NCBI GenBank assembly: GCA_930980675.1
Contig: CAKNIU010000003.1
Coordinates: forward strand, 1 to 58,085
DNA: 58,085 nt
Origin: an uncultured Clostridium sp.
GTDB lineage: Bacteria > Bacillota_A > Clostridia > TANB77 > CAG-508
Direction of reading: 5' to 3'
Part shown: one piece after another, positions 25,462-34,664 of the stretch
Position numbering within the stretch: position 1 is the stretch's first letter
How the letters are laid out: every line of letters begins with the position of its first letter
Made by a program: the position numbers and the translations under genes
Notes under the pieces: generated by a model
What the model was told of the DNA's origin: nothing
Databases searched by the model: none
The model's input: only the letters and a program-made list of their open reading frames with translations

Positions 25462-27906
25462 ATGTTACAAAATATTTCAAAAGAATTAGACTATAATAAT
25501 GCTGAAGAAGTAAAAAACAAAAACGATTTTGCTGAAATCGCAAAAAAAATATTCACTAAGCAAAACATAGCTATATATTTAATAACTTTTTTAATATCCA
25601 TGGTAGGACTTGGTGAAGATAATTTAATTGCACCATTTGGTATAGCTTTTACTGCTGCATGTATTAGTAATGGTATGCCACTTGCTATAGTGTTTATATC
25701 AAGCATTATAGGTACAACGATGAAGTTTGGATTTAATGGATTACTAATGTATGTAGTTGCCGCGTTAATAGTTTTGTTATTTTCGGTAATTGCTAAGCCT
25801 AAAAGAATTTATGATGATGCAAATGAAAAAATTAGATTGGGTGCAAGACTTACTATTTCAGTTTTTTTGGTGCAATTTATATACATATTATTTACAGGGT
25901 TTTATATGTATGACTTTTTAACAGCAATAATGGTTGCTATTACAAGTTATATATTTTATAAAATATTTGTTAATTCTATTTCAGTTGTTAAGGAATATGG
26001 AATTAAAAAGGCTTTTACTGTAGAAGAAGTTATAGGAGCTAGCTTATTATTATCCATAGCACTATCAGCAGTAGGCAATTACAATATATGGGGATTTGGC
26101 ATTAGAAATATATTTTGCATTTTTATGGTTCTATATTTAGGATATAGAAATGGAATGTTAGTAGGTGCTACTGCAGGTATAACAATAGGAGTAGTTATTA
26201 GTATTTTAGGAGGGGAAGAACAAATACTTATTGCAGCTTATGCAATATCAGGACTAATAGCAGGACTTCTAAATAAATTTGGAAAAATAGGTGTAATAAT
26301 TGGATTTATTATAGGAAATATTGCTGTGGCTTATGCTGCAAATGGTGGAGTGCACAATATAATAATGTTCCAAGAAATTTTAATTGCAGCAGTAGGTTTA
26401 CTCTTTGTGCCTAAGGCTACAAAAATAAATATAGAAGATGTTATACCAAATACAAAACTTTTGCCAGAAGCAGGTGGAAGTTTAGAAGAAAGCAGTGTAA
26501 CTTTAGATAAATTAAATAGCATATCTAAAACAATTTCAGATATGGCAAGTAATTATGAAGATAGTGATATTTATGACAGAAACCTAGAAATGTTTGAAGA
26601 TGAACTTCTAAACAATTTAGACGGCTTAGAGGGAAATAACTTATATGATGATATATATAATAACGAAGATAATATTATAGAAGATATTTTTGAGTTTTTG
26701 CAAGAAAATGGCGTAATGACCGATAATGGATTTATAAGCATATTTGCTAAGCATAATATATATCTAGTGAATTCTGAAAACGATTATATAAAAGCAGAAG
26801 AACTAGACGAAATGCGTGAAATAATAAAAGCTATAAACACAGCATACAGAATTAGTAAAAACAATTTTATATGGCAGAAAAAACTTGATGATAATAACAA
26901 AAATTTATCAAACCAATTAAAAAATGTTTCAAGGGCAATAAATAATATTGCAACAGGAATAAAAGAAAACTCTGATGAATATGAAAGTGAAAAAAAAGAG
27001 GTAGAAGATTTACTTAAAGAAAAAAGTATTAATGTAAAAGAAATATCTATAAAAAAAGAAAATACAGGCAAAACAATAATAAACGCATATACAAATATAT
27101 GTGATGATGCAGAAGGTAAAAATTGCCCAATAAAACCTATAGAAAAGGTGCTAAACAAAGTATTTGATGAAAAATTTGTTTTGCAAGAACAAAAATGTGG
27201 CATAAGATTAAACAAAAATATTTGCTCTTACACATTTACATCAGAAGATAAATTTATTATTCAAACAGGCATAGCTAAGTCAAAGAAGCATGACTCAATT
27301 GTCTCTGGAGATAACATATCTCAAATAAGACTTGGAGATGGCAAATACATGCTTGCAATAAGCGATGGAATGGGCTCTGGTGCAGAAGCAAGAAGAAACA
27401 GTAAAATTGCAATAAGCATGCTAGAAAGATTGTTCAGCACAGGTTTTGACAAAGAAACCTCAATAAATTTAATAAATTCTGCAATTATGAATGCAAATAA
27501 AGAGGATATGTATGCAACATTAGATATAGAAATCTTAGACCTTTATGCAGGAAAACTGGAAATTCTTAAAAACGGTGCATGTCCTACATATATTAAGAAA
27601 AATAGAAGTGTAAATATTATAAAATCTACATCATTGCCAGCAGGAATTGTAAATGATATTAGTGTAGATACATATGATACAGATTTAAATGATGGAGATA
27701 TAGTGGTTATATGTAGTGATGGAATTATAGAATCAAACAATGAATATGCCAACAAAGAACTATGGATAAAGTACTTGTTAGAAGAAATTCAAACAGACTC
27801 TCCAGAAAGAATAGCAGATATTATTTTGCATGAAGCTATAGATAATAATTTTGGCAAAGCTAAAGATGATATGACTGTAATTGCATTTAGAGTAAATAAA
27901 AAATAG
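25462..27906 (+). CDS. spoIIE: Stage II sporulation protein E (PP2C phosphatase)
   Basis: Dephosphorylates SpoIIAA to release sigma-F in the forespore and takes part in polar septation. 814 residues, close to B. subtilis SpoIIE (827). About ten membrane helices occupy residues 30-330, then a central regulatory region with coiled coil (about 340-585), then the C-terminal PPM/PP2C domain. That domain includes ISDGMGSGAEARRNSKIAISMLERL (about 633-657; metal-binding Asp) and GDIVVICSDGI (about 751-761). GAGGTG precedes the ATG. Transcribed alone with a terminator overlapping its stop codon. Confidence 0.97.
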   Translation: MLQNISKELDYNNAEEVKNKNDFAEIAKKIFTKQNIAIYLITFLISMVGLGEDNLIAPFGIAFTAACISNGMPLAIVFISSIIGTTMKFGFNGLLMYVVAALIVLLFSVIAKPKRIYDDANEKIRLGARLTISVFLVQFIYILFTGFYMYDFLTAIMVAITSYIFYKIFVNSISVVKEYGIKKAFTVEEVIGASLLLSIALSAVGNYNIWGFGIRNIFCIFMVLYLGYRNGMLVGATAGITIGVVISILGGEEQILIAAYAISGLIAGLLNKFGKIGVIIGFIIGNIAVAYAANGGVHNIIMFQEILIAAVGLLFVPKATKINIEDVIPNTKLLPEAGGSLEESSVTLDKLNSISKTISDMASNYEDSDIYDRNLEMFEDELLNNLDGLEGNNLYDDIYNNEDNIIEDIFEFLQENGVMTDNGFISIFAKHNIYLVNSENDYIKAEELDEMREIIKAINTAYRISKNNFIWQKKLDDNNKNLSNQLKNVSRAINNIATGIKENSDEYESEKKEVEDLLKEKSINVKEISIKKENTGKTIINAYTNICDDAEGKNCPIKPIEKVLNKVFDEKFVLQEQKCGIRLNKNICSYTFTSEDKFIIQTGIAKSKKHDSIVSGDNISQIRLGDGKYMLAISDGMGSGAEARRNSKIAISMLERLFSTGFDKETSINLINSAIMNANKEDMYATLDIEILDLYAGKLEILKNGACPTYIKKNRSVNIIKSTSLPAGIVNDISVDTYDTDLNDGDIVVICSDGIIESNNEYANKELWIKYLLEEIQTDSPERIADIILHEAIDNNFGKAKDDMTVIAFRVNKK

Positions 27907-27928
27907 GTGCGGTATGCATCTATTTTTC
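27897..27928 (+). terminator. Terminator overlapping the spoIIE stop codon
   Basis: AAAATAGGTGC, loop of about five bases, GCATCTATTTTT. One G-U pair, then a T-run. The TAG stop (27904-27906) is in the left arm. Confidence 0.75.
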
Positions 27929-27938
27929 ATTTAACATA

Positions 27939-27967
27939 TTGAAAAATTACGTAAAAACTGATATATT
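27939..27967 (+). promoter_or_regulatory. Sigma-A promoter of the WG-repeat gene
   Basis: TTGAAA (27939-27944), 17-bp spacer, TATATT (27962-27967), 30 bases before the ATG. Confidence 0.65.
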
Positions 27968-27996
27968 ATATATGAGTAATAAAATCGGAGGTAAAT

Positions 27997-29523
27997 ATGT
28001 CTAATAGAGGTAGAAGGTATGATGGTGAACCCAAGCTAAATATTAAAAAAGTAATAGCAGTATTAATCATACTAGCAGTTATAATAATGTGTGTAATCTT
28101 AATTTATAAATTTGCCACAGATGAAAGCAGTAGTGAGACAAAAACAGTAACTAATTCATACATCACAGTATTTTCAGGAGGAAAATGGGGTGTAATTAAT
28201 TCAAAAGGAGAAACAATAATTCAGCCGACCTATGATGATATGATTATTATTCCGGATCCTACGAGGGCAATATTTATAGTCCAGTCAAATGTTGATTTAG
28301 ATGCAGGTACATATAATTCTAAGGCAATAAATGACAAAGGAGAAGAATTATTTACTTCTTATCAAAGTGTAGAGGCTTTGCAAAATGTAGACTCAGTCAA
28401 TGCAATTACATATGATACTACAGCCTTAAAAGTTTATAATGGAGAAAAGTATGGCCTAATAAATTTTAATGGAACAGAAATACTTAGTCCTACATACGAC
28501 TCAATAACTCCACTTTCTGGTGTTAGAAATAGCTTTGTTACTGTTAAAGATAAGTTATATGGACTAGTAGATAATAGTGGAAATGTCATAATAGATAACT
28601 TATATACAGAAATAACTAGCTTAACAGATAGATATGAAGATGGGTATGTTGTAAGAGACCAAAATGAAAATTATGGATTAATTAATTATAATAAGCAACA
28701 AGTTCTTGAATGTAAATATTCTGAAATTAAACATGTAACAGGAAATAATTTATATGCAGTTAGAGAAAATGGAAACTTAGAGTTAATAAATGCAAGTGGT
28801 GATGTGCTTATAGGAAGCGGATTTGATGATATAAAAAGTATAGATGGCAATAATGTAATATTTACAAGAGAAAACAAATATGGAATAATGGCATCAGACG
28901 GAACAGTTTTAGTTGAGCCAACTTATGATGAACTAACATATACATTTGATGGAAATTATATAGCAAAAAATGGAGATAATTATGGAATAATTGATACATC
29001 AAACCAAACAAAAGTTGATTTTACATATAGTTATATAACTTATATGTCAGATGAAAATTTTATAGAAGCTGACAAAGAAGACGGCAATACAGACCTTTTA
29101 GATACTTCTTTTAATGTAAAGGTTACAGGAATAGTTTCTGAAATAAATACAAGTAAAGGATATGTAAAAGTAAGAGCTGATGGAGAATATAAGTATTATA
29201 ATTTTAGGCTAGAAGAAAGAACAGCACAAGACATATTTACAACAAATACATTATTCTTATCTAGACAAAATGGTAAATATGGATATGTCAATAAAGAAGG
29301 AATAGTTGTAGTAGACTACATTTATGATGATGCGACAGAGCAAAATGATTATGGATATGTGGCAGTTAAGCAAAATGGAGTATGGGGAGCTTTAGACCAG
29401 AATGGAAATGTAATAGTTACACCTTCATACGAATTAACACAAAACACGGTTATTAGTTTTATAGGTAAGTGGCACTTAGCACCAGATTTGAATGCTAATT
29501 ATTATACTGATGTTAATGAGTAG
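27997..29523 (+). CDS. Membrane-anchored WG-repeat protein
   Basis: 508 residues. A short basic N-terminus (SNRGRRYDGEPKLNIKK) precedes one membrane helix (about 21-42), so the bulk is extracellular. The rest is built of WG/KWG beta repeats of the form G-KWGVINSKGETIIQPTYDD, with at least nine recognisable units, for example EKYGLINFNGTEILSPTYDS, NKYGIMASDGTVLVEPTYDE, GKYGYVNKEGIVVVDYIYDD and GVWGALDQNGNVIVTPSYE. Such repeats form propeller-like folds that bind proteins or wall components; no specific role is known. GGAGG is placed 7 bases before the ATG. Confidence 0.85.
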   Translation: MSNRGRRYDGEPKLNIKKVIAVLIILAVIIMCVILIYKFATDESSSETKTVTNSYITVFSGGKWGVINSKGETIIQPTYDDMIIIPDPTRAIFIVQSNVDLDAGTYNSKAINDKGEELFTSYQSVEALQNVDSVNAITYDTTALKVYNGEKYGLINFNGTEILSPTYDSITPLSGVRNSFVTVKDKLYGLVDNSGNVIIDNLYTEITSLTDRYEDGYVVRDQNENYGLINYNKQQVLECKYSEIKHVTGNNLYAVRENGNLELINASGDVLIGSGFDDIKSIDGNNVIFTRENKYGIMASDGTVLVEPTYDELTYTFDGNYIAKNGDNYGIIDTSNQTKVDFTYSYITYMSDENFIEADKEDGNTDLLDTSFNVKVTGIVSEINTSKGYVKVRADGEYKYYNFRLEERTAQDIFTTNTLFLSRQNGKYGYVNKEGIVVVDYIYDDATEQNDYGYVAVKQNGVWGALDQNGNVIVTPSYELTQNTVISFIGKWHLAPDLNANYYTDVNE

Positions 29524-29532
29524 GAGGTGTAT

Positions 29533-29574
29533 TGCCTCAGGTCACTAAATGTTTCAAAATATATATTGCCACTT
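29533..29574. repeat. Partial hairpin element, copy E
   Basis: Reverse complement reads TGGCAATATATATTTTGAAA then CATTTAGTGACCTGAGGCAA, matching the left part of copies C and D. No matching right end was found. It follows the stop codon of the WG-repeat gene. Confidence 0.5.
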
Positions 29575-29604
29575 TTATAAAAATATAGATAAGGAGAACA
29601 AAAG

Positions 29605-30390
29605 ATGGAAGAAAAACAAAGTTATAAAATAGTACCGATGATAACTAAAGAGAAAGAAATGTACAAATTTTATGAATTTGTATTAAAAAATGGGTATGAA
29701 ATAAAAATATTTAATAAAAAGCAAGATTCACATTTGTATAAGTATTTTCTTCCTGCAATTAGAGATTACATGTTTTGGACATTTAACTTAAATAACGACA
29801 AAAAGTTTAAATCAATGGATAGAGAAATGCAATCTGCTGTATGTAATAACTATTCTTGCGCAATATTTGAAAAGGGAGATACACTTGTTGTAGCTTTTCA
29901 TACTGGAGTAATATTTGCTGTTGGTAATGATAATAAAGAAACTGAAAAAATAAAAGAGTATGACGGGCTTTTAGATATTTCAAAAATAAATATTGATAGT
30001 GAAAAAGTTTACAAAATAGATGCTGAAAATATGGAAAACTTGTATATTTATATAATCACTTTATATAAATATGTGATGTTAAATATGCTAGATAAAGCTA
30101 TGGAAGATAAAGATTCTTTTGAAAAAAATAGAAATGAGTTTGTAAACTTTGTTCAAGAAATATATTCGAAAAAGATAACAGAAAATTTGTCAGGCAATAA
30201 AATTGCAAATGACTGGGAGCAAAAACTAGGCTTAGATAAACTTTATATTTCTGTAGAAAATAAATTTGATTTACTTTATAGAAATATTAAATTAGATAGT
30301 CATAATACAATGTTTAGAATTATAATTATTTTGCTTGTTGTGCTTATTATAATTGGTACAATAAATTTGGGTAATTTTTTGGCGTACTAA
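29605..30390 (+). CDS. Tail-anchored hypothetical protein
   Basis: 261 residues with no family I recognise. A soluble N-terminal domain (1-230, mixed alpha/beta, with Trp-Thr-Phe and CNNYSCAIF segments) is followed by one C-terminal membrane helix (about 236-256), suggesting a cytoplasmic domain held at the membrane. AAGGAG lies 8 bases before the ATG. It is followed, on the same strand, by acpS and tatD and may be transcribed with them. Coding is supported by the clean ribosome site and protein-like composition; function is unknown. Confidence 0.7.
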   Translation: MEEKQSYKIVPMITKEKEMYKFYEFVLKNGYEIKIFNKKQDSHLYKYFLPAIRDYMFWTFNLNNDKKFKSMDREMQSAVCNNYSCAIFEKGDTLVVAFHTGVIFAVGNDNKETEKIKEYDGLLDISKINIDSEKVYKIDAENMENLYIYIITLYKYVMLNMLDKAMEDKDSFEKNRNEFVNFVQEIYSKKITENLSGNKIANDWEQKLGLDKLYISVENKFDLLYRNIKLDSHNTMFRIIIILLVVLIIIGTINLGNFLAY

Positions 30391-30466
30391 ACTGTCTAAA
30401 TAATGCCTTGGCTTTCAATATATTAAAAGCCCTAAATTTAGATTTAGTAAAAGTAGAGGAATTTTT

Positions 30467-30835
30467 ATGGATGTAAAAATTGGTACAGATATTATTGAGG
30501 TTGATAGAATTAAAGATAGCATTGAAAAACTAGGAGAAAAATTTTTAAACCGTGTTTTTACTGCTAATGAAATAGCTTATTGTGAAAGTAAAAAAGCTAC
30601 TAAATATGAACACTATGCGGCAAGATTTGCGGGAAAAGAAGCGATATTTAAAGCTATATCCCCAATGCTAAAAAACAAATTTAGTATAGATTGGACAGAT
30701 GTAGAAATACTTAATGACGAGCAGAGTAGACCATATGTTACATTTTATAAAGAAGAGCTTAAAAACGTAAATATTGACTTAAGCTTATCTCATATTAAAG
30801 AGTATGCAATTGCAATGGCTGTATTAATATTATAA
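30467..30835 (+). CDS. acpS: Holo-[acyl-carrier-protein] synthase
   Basis: Transfers 4'-phosphopantetheine from CoA to a serine of acyl carrier protein. 122 residues, the typical size. Signature sequences are present: GTDIIEVDRI (residues 5-14, Mg-binding Asp) and FAGKEAIFKAI (about 63-73, catalytic Glu and Lys). GAGG lies 8 bases before the ATG. Twelve bases separate it from tatD, implying one transcript. Confidence 0.95.
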   Translation: MDVKIGTDIIEVDRIKDSIEKLGEKFLNRVFTANEIAYCESKKATKYEHYAARFAGKEAIFKAISPMLKNKFSIDWTDVEILNDEQSRPYVTFYKEELKNVNIDLSLSHIKEYAIAMAVLIL

Positions 30836-30846
30836 GAGAGGTTTTA

Positions 30847-31707
30847 ATGGAATTTTTTGATTCGCATGCACACTATGATGATGCTAGATTTGATGATGAA
30901 AGAGATAAATTAATTGAAGATGTTTATAAATCAGGCGTAACAAGAATTATTAGCGCAGGATATAGCTTGGAAGGTAGTATAAAAAGTTTAGAACTTTCAA
31001 ATAAATATAATTTTATATATTCAACTGTTGGTATATCTCCAAATGATTTAATTGAAAGAGCTGAGGTAAGCAATTTAGAAAAGTCTAAAACAAATCTTGA
31101 AAATATAGAAAAAAGTTATCCACAAATTGATGAAGAAATGTGGAAACAAAACATAGAAAAAATAGATAAATTAATCAGCTCTAATTTAAGCTCAAAACGA
31201 ATTGTGGCGGTTGGAGAAATTGGATTTGATTATCATTATGATACAGACAAAAAAATTCAATATGAGGCATTCTGGAAGCAAATAGACATAGCTAACAAAT
31301 ATGACTTACCTATAGTAATTCACACAAGAGATGCAGTAATGGATACTTTAACAATGTTAAAAGAACATCCTGTAAATAAAAAAGGAGTATTCCACTGTTG
31401 TCCACTTAATAGAGAACTGGTAAAAGAAGCTTTAAAGCTAGGTTTTTACATATCTATGGCAGGACCAGTAACTTTTAAAAATTCAAAAAATGCAAATGAG
31501 ATCATTGAAATGTGTCCAATGGATAAAATTTTAATAGAAACAGATAGTCCGTATTTAGCACCAGAGCCAGTTAGAGGTACTAGAAATGACTCAAGAAATT
31601 TAAAATATATTGCACAAAAAATAGCCAGTGTAAAAGGAATAACAATAGAAGAAGTAGCAGAAACTACATATGAAAACACAATGAAGTGCTTTAATATTAA
31701 GAATTAA
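30847..31707 (+). CDS. tatD: TatD-family metal-dependent deoxyribonuclease
   Basis: TIM-barrel metallohydrolase, 286 residues. Metal-binding motifs: FDSHAHYDDARFD at the N-terminus, AVGEIGFDYHY (about 120-130), PIVIHTRDA, FHCCPLN in place of the usual FHCFSG, and LIETDSPYLAP (about 226-236). A 30-residue Lys/Glu-rich insertion after VGISPND makes it longer than the usual 255-260. Follows acpS closely. Nuclease activity is known for the family but the physiological substrate varies. Confidence 0.93.
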   Translation: MEFFDSHAHYDDARFDDERDKLIEDVYKSGVTRIISAGYSLEGSIKSLELSNKYNFIYSTVGISPNDLIERAEVSNLEKSKTNLENIEKSYPQIDEEMWKQNIEKIDKLISSNLSSKRIVAVGEIGFDYHYDTDKKIQYEAFWKQIDIANKYDLPIVIHTRDAVMDTLTMLKEHPVNKKGVFHCCPLNRELVKEALKLGFYISMAGPVTFKNSKNANEIIEMCPMDKILIETDSPYLAPEPVRGTRNDSRNLKYIAQKIASVKGITIEEVAETTYENTMKCFNIKN

Positions 31708-31728
31708 TTAAAGTATAGATTTTATATA

Positions 31729-31798
31729 GGGGACGGACCAAAATGTAAAATTTATTAGATTAATAAACAAATCTAATTTTACGTTTTGGTCCGTCCCC
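31729..31798. repeat. Long GGGGACGG-tipped palindrome between tatD and lemA
   Basis: Left arm 31729-31752 and right arm 31775-31798 pair over 24 positions with a single G-U. The tips read GGGGACGGACC/GGTCCGTCCCC. It lies between convergent genes and may terminate both. The GGGGACGG tip resembles palindromes scattered in many Firmicutes genomes, some of them REP-like elements mobilised by Y1 transposases; that link is inference, as no transposase is present. Confidence 0.7.
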
Positions 31799-31814
31799 AA
31801 ACTAAAATCAAATA

Positions 31815-32363
31815 TTAAAATTCAACTTTTACAGCTTTTTTAGCCTCGTCATTATCTACATTAAATAATGTAGAAGCTTTGAAACCAAACATACCAGCTA
31901 CTAAGTTAGATGGAAATGTTTCTAATTTAGTGTTATACATTGTAACTGTATCATTATAAAATTGACGAGAATAAGAAATTTTGTTTTCTGTATCTGATAG
32001 TTCTGCTTGTAAATTATTAAAAGATTGATCAGCTTTTAAATTAGGGTAATTTTCAGCTACAGCCATAATAGTTTTTAGAGTATCTGTAAGTTGTCCTTCT
32101 AGTTCTGCCTTTTGTTCAACTGTTTTAGCATCTGCCCATGAAGAACGTAAGTCTGTTACTTTTGTAAGAGTTTCTTGTTCATGAGTCATATATCCTTTTA
32201 CAGTTTCTACTAAGTTAGGTATTAAATCAAATCTTCTTTGTAATTGAACATCAATTTGACTCCAAGCATTTTGAACACGTTGTCTTAATGTTACTAATTG
32301 GTTGTATATAACAATTAGTACAATTGCAATAATGACAACAATGGCTAATATTATCCAACCCAT
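31815..32363 (-). CDS. lemA: LemA family protein
   Basis: 182 residues. One N-terminal membrane helix (about 2-20), then the four-helix LemA domain with the signature VQNAWSQIDVQLQRRFDLIP, then NLVETVKGYMTHEQE, and later AENYPNLKADQSF and the ISYSRQFYNDTVTMYN stretch. Function is not settled; members are surface or membrane proteins. AAAGGAGG lies 7 bases before the ATG. Transcribed alone, diverging from the next gene. Confidence 0.95.
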   Translation of the reverse strand: MGWIILAIVVIIAIVLIVIYNQLVTLRQRVQNAWSQIDVQLQRRFDLIPNLVETVKGYMTHEQETLTKVTDLRSSWADAKTVEQKAELEGQLTDTLKTIMAVAENYPNLKADQSFNNLQAELSDTENKISYSRQFYNDTVTMYNTKLETFPSNLVAGMFGFKASTLFNVDNDEAKKAVKVEF

Positions 32364-32572
32364 AATATCCTCCTTTAAAATAAATTGATATGTGCATTAG
32401 ATTGTGACACATATTATTAATATAATATTAATATATCATATTATGCAATTTTTTACAATGGGGAGGTACAATTTTGTGAAATAGCATAAATTATAATAAA
32501 AGCAAACATCACTTTATGTAACTAAGTAGCAAACACTTACAGCCAAGCAAACTCTACGGAAGCACGTTAAAT

Positions 32573-32601
32573 TTGACATATTAGAGAAAAAATGTTATAA
32601 T
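32573..32601 (+). promoter_or_regulatory. Consensus sigma-A promoter of the G5/transglycosylase gene
   Basis: TTGACA (32573-32578), 17-bp spacer, TATAAT (32596-32601): both hexamers perfect. The start of the RNA falls about 20 bases before the ATG, so there is no room for a riboswitch. Confidence 0.9.
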
Positions 32602-32629
32602 AATAACTGTGTTACTTAAAGGAGGTTTT

Positions 32630-33574
32630 ATGAGGAAACGAATAAGTAAACAAAACAAGCAGGAGAGAGCAACTATATCACTCAAAAAAATATTTGTAAT
32701 GGCTTTAATATTTTTAATATTAGCTGGCACAATGAGTGTTATGGCTACAAATCAAAAGCTTACATCTGTTAAAATATTACTTTCAAGTGGATATGAAATG
32801 GATGTTATGACAACATCTACTAAAGTATCAGATATTTTAGCAGAAAATCATATAGTTGTTTTAGATGGCGAAAGTGTTACACCAGACATTGATGAAGAAC
32901 TTTCTGACAATAAAACAATTACAATAACAAAAGGCGCTACAGAAGCTGATACTGATGACAACTACATGTCAGCAGAAGAAATATTAGCTAGTTATACACA
33001 AATTGTTGAAAAGGTAGTTACTGAAGAAGTAGAAATACCTTTTGAAACAGTTACTAAAGACGTATCAAATGGAAGCTCAACTACACAAAATAGAGTAGTA
33101 CAAAAGGGTGAAAATGGTTTAAAGAGAGTAACATATAGAATAAGATACCAAAATGGTGCCGAAATTGAAAAAACAGAAATATCATCAGAAATTGTTAAAG
33201 AACCAGTAGATAAAATAGTAGAAGTTAGAACAAAACAAGTTACATCAAGAGGTGGAGTTGTTTCTGGTTCTGTTGCAGAATACCAAGCATATGCAGAAAA
33301 AAGATGTTTCGATTATGGTTGGAGTGATGCAGACTTCCAAGCTTTAGTTAAATTATGGAATAAAGAAAGTAGATGGAATCCATATGCATGCAACTCAAGT
33401 TCAGGAGCTTATGGTATACCACAAGCATTACCTGCATCAAAAATGGCTACTTATGGAACAGACTACCGTACAAACTATAAAACACAGATTGAATGGGGAC
33501 TAAGCTATATTAAATCAAGATATGGTACTCCATCATCTGCTTGGAATCATTCATGTAGAAAAGGATGGTATTAA
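32630..33574 (+). CDS. Secreted cell-wall lytic protein with DUF348, G5 and transglycosylase-like domains
   Basis: 314 residues. Basic N-terminus and one membrane or signal helix (about 19-40). A YabE-like DUF348 segment (TKVSDILAENHIVVLDGESV, about 62-81) precedes a G5 domain (about 125-205; IPFETVTKDVSNGS and KRVTYRIRYQNG). The C-terminus (about 220-314) is a lysozyme-like fold: LVKLWNKESRWNPYACN with the probable catalytic Glu, followed by SSGAYGIPQALPASKM. Likely cleaves peptidoglycan during growth, spore outgrowth or resuscitation. ATG 32630 follows AAAGGAGG by about five bases; an upstream GTG at 32609 lies before that site. Confidence 0.88.
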   Translation: MRKRISKQNKQERATISLKKIFVMALIFLILAGTMSVMATNQKLTSVKILLSSGYEMDVMTTSTKVSDILAENHIVVLDGESVTPDIDEELSDNKTITITKGATEADTDDNYMSAEEILASYTQIVEKVVTEEVEIPFETVTKDVSNGSSTTQNRVVQKGENGLKRVTYRIRYQNGAEIEKTEISSEIVKEPVDKIVEVRTKQVTSRGGVVSGSVAEYQAYAEKRCFDYGWSDADFQALVKLWNKESRWNPYACNSSSGAYGIPQALPASKMATYGTDYRTNYKTQIEWGLSYIKSRYGTPSSAWNHSCRKGWY

Positions 33575-33601
33575 AATGAACTTAAAAATCCAATAGTATA
33601 A

Positions 33602-33627
33602 GCAATAGCTTTGCTATTGGGTTTTTT
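33602..33627 (+). terminator. Terminator after the G5/transglycosylase gene
   Basis: CAATAGC, loop TTT, GCTATTG (33603-33619), then GGTTTTTT. Confidence 0.85.
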
Positions 33628-33733
33628 CATTATAAGTTCTACTTAACAGAAAATAACATGAATCTTTTTTTATTAAGATTATTATAGGAAAATTCAATAT
33701 TATGTAGAATAATATATATGGAAACAATTAAAT

Positions 33734-33788
33734 AGGTTTATGGGTAGCCTTTTAAAAACCTAAATACATTATTCAAGGAAAAATAAAA
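33734..33788 (+). promoter_or_regulatory. Structured 5' leader of xth, shared with pcrA
   Basis: AGGTTT (33734-33739) pairs with AAACCT (33756-33761); CTAAATA and CAAGGAA follow, and ATG is 27 bases after the stem. The spacing is the same as in the pcrA leader (2734-2788). Confidence 0.4.
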
Positions 33789-34556
33789 ATGAAGCTAATT
33801 TCATGGAATGTAAATGGACTAAGAGCAGTAATAAATAAAGGATTTAAAAATTTTTATAATGATATAAATCCAGATATTATGTGTTTGCAAGAAACAAAAA
33901 TGCAACAAGACCAAATAAGTATGGATATAAACGATATTTTTAAAGATAGATATGTGTACTGGAATAGTGCAGAAAAGAAAGGCTATTCAGGAACTGTTGT
34001 CATCTCAAAAATAAAACCTATAAATGTTACATATGGAATAGGAAAAGATGAACACGACAAAGAAGGCAGAATTATTACACTAGAATTTGATAGTTTTTAT
34101 CTAGTAAATTGTTATACTCCAAATTCAAAAAGAGAGTTAGAAAGATTAGACTACAGAATGATTTGGGAGGATGAAATTAGAGCATATTTAAAAGAACTTG
34201 ACAAAACTAAACCAGTAGTATATTGTGGTGATTTAAATGTAGCCCATAGTGAAATAGATTTAAAAAATCCATCATCAAATCATCATAATGCAGGATTTAC
34301 AGATGAAGAACGTTCAAAAATGACAGCTCTATTAAACGAAGGATTCATTGACACATTTAGATACAAATATCCAGAAAAAACTGGTGCATATTCTTGGTGG
34401 TCATATATGTTTCACGCTAGAGAAAATAATGCAGGGTGGCGTATAGACTATTTTATAGTTTCTGATTCAATAAAAGATAAAATAGAAGATGCAAAGATTT
34501 TATCAGAGGTAATGGGAAGCGATCATTGTCCTGTTGAGTTGGATTTGAAAGTGTAA
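33789..34556 (+). CDS. xth: Exodeoxyribonuclease III (AP endonuclease)
   Basis: Base-excision-repair enzyme cutting at abasic sites. 255 residues of the endonuclease/exonuclease/phosphatase fold: [12 protein letters not shown] (3-14), [10 protein letters not shown] with the metal-binding Glu (about 30-39), YCGDLNVAH (about 144-152) with the Asp-Asn pair, WRIDYFIVS (about 218-226) and [11 protein letters not shown] (about 242-252) with catalytic Asp-His. AAGGAA lies before the ATG. Transcribed alone. Confidence 0.96.
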   Translation: MKLISWNVNGLRAVINKGFKNFYNDINPDIMCLQETKMQQDQISMDINDIFKDRYVYWNSAEKKGYSGTVVISKIKPINVTYGIGKDEHDKEGRIITLEFDSFYLVNCYTPNSKRELERLDYRMIWEDEIRAYLKELDKTKPVVYCGDLNVAHSEIDLKNPSSNHHNAGFTDEERSKMTALLNEGFIDTFRYKYPEKTGAYSWWSYMFHARENNAGWRIDYFIVSDSIKDKIEDAKILSEVMGSDHCPVELDLKV

Positions 34557-34664
34557 TTTAAATACAATAGATATAATTACTTAATAATAAACTTAGTGTA
34601 AAAAAGAATAAAAAAGTCGTTAGAGAATTGAGTTAATAAATTTATAAAAAGAAAGGTACATGCT

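Noticed and set aside
32521..32572. AACTAAGTAG near 32518-32529 as another hairpin-element copy
   Set aside because: Only about ten bases match the conserved core and no terminal stem is present.
32364..32608. Riboswitch upstream of the G5/transglycosylase gene
   Set aside because: The consensus promoter lies about 29 bases before the ATG, leaving no room for a structured leader.
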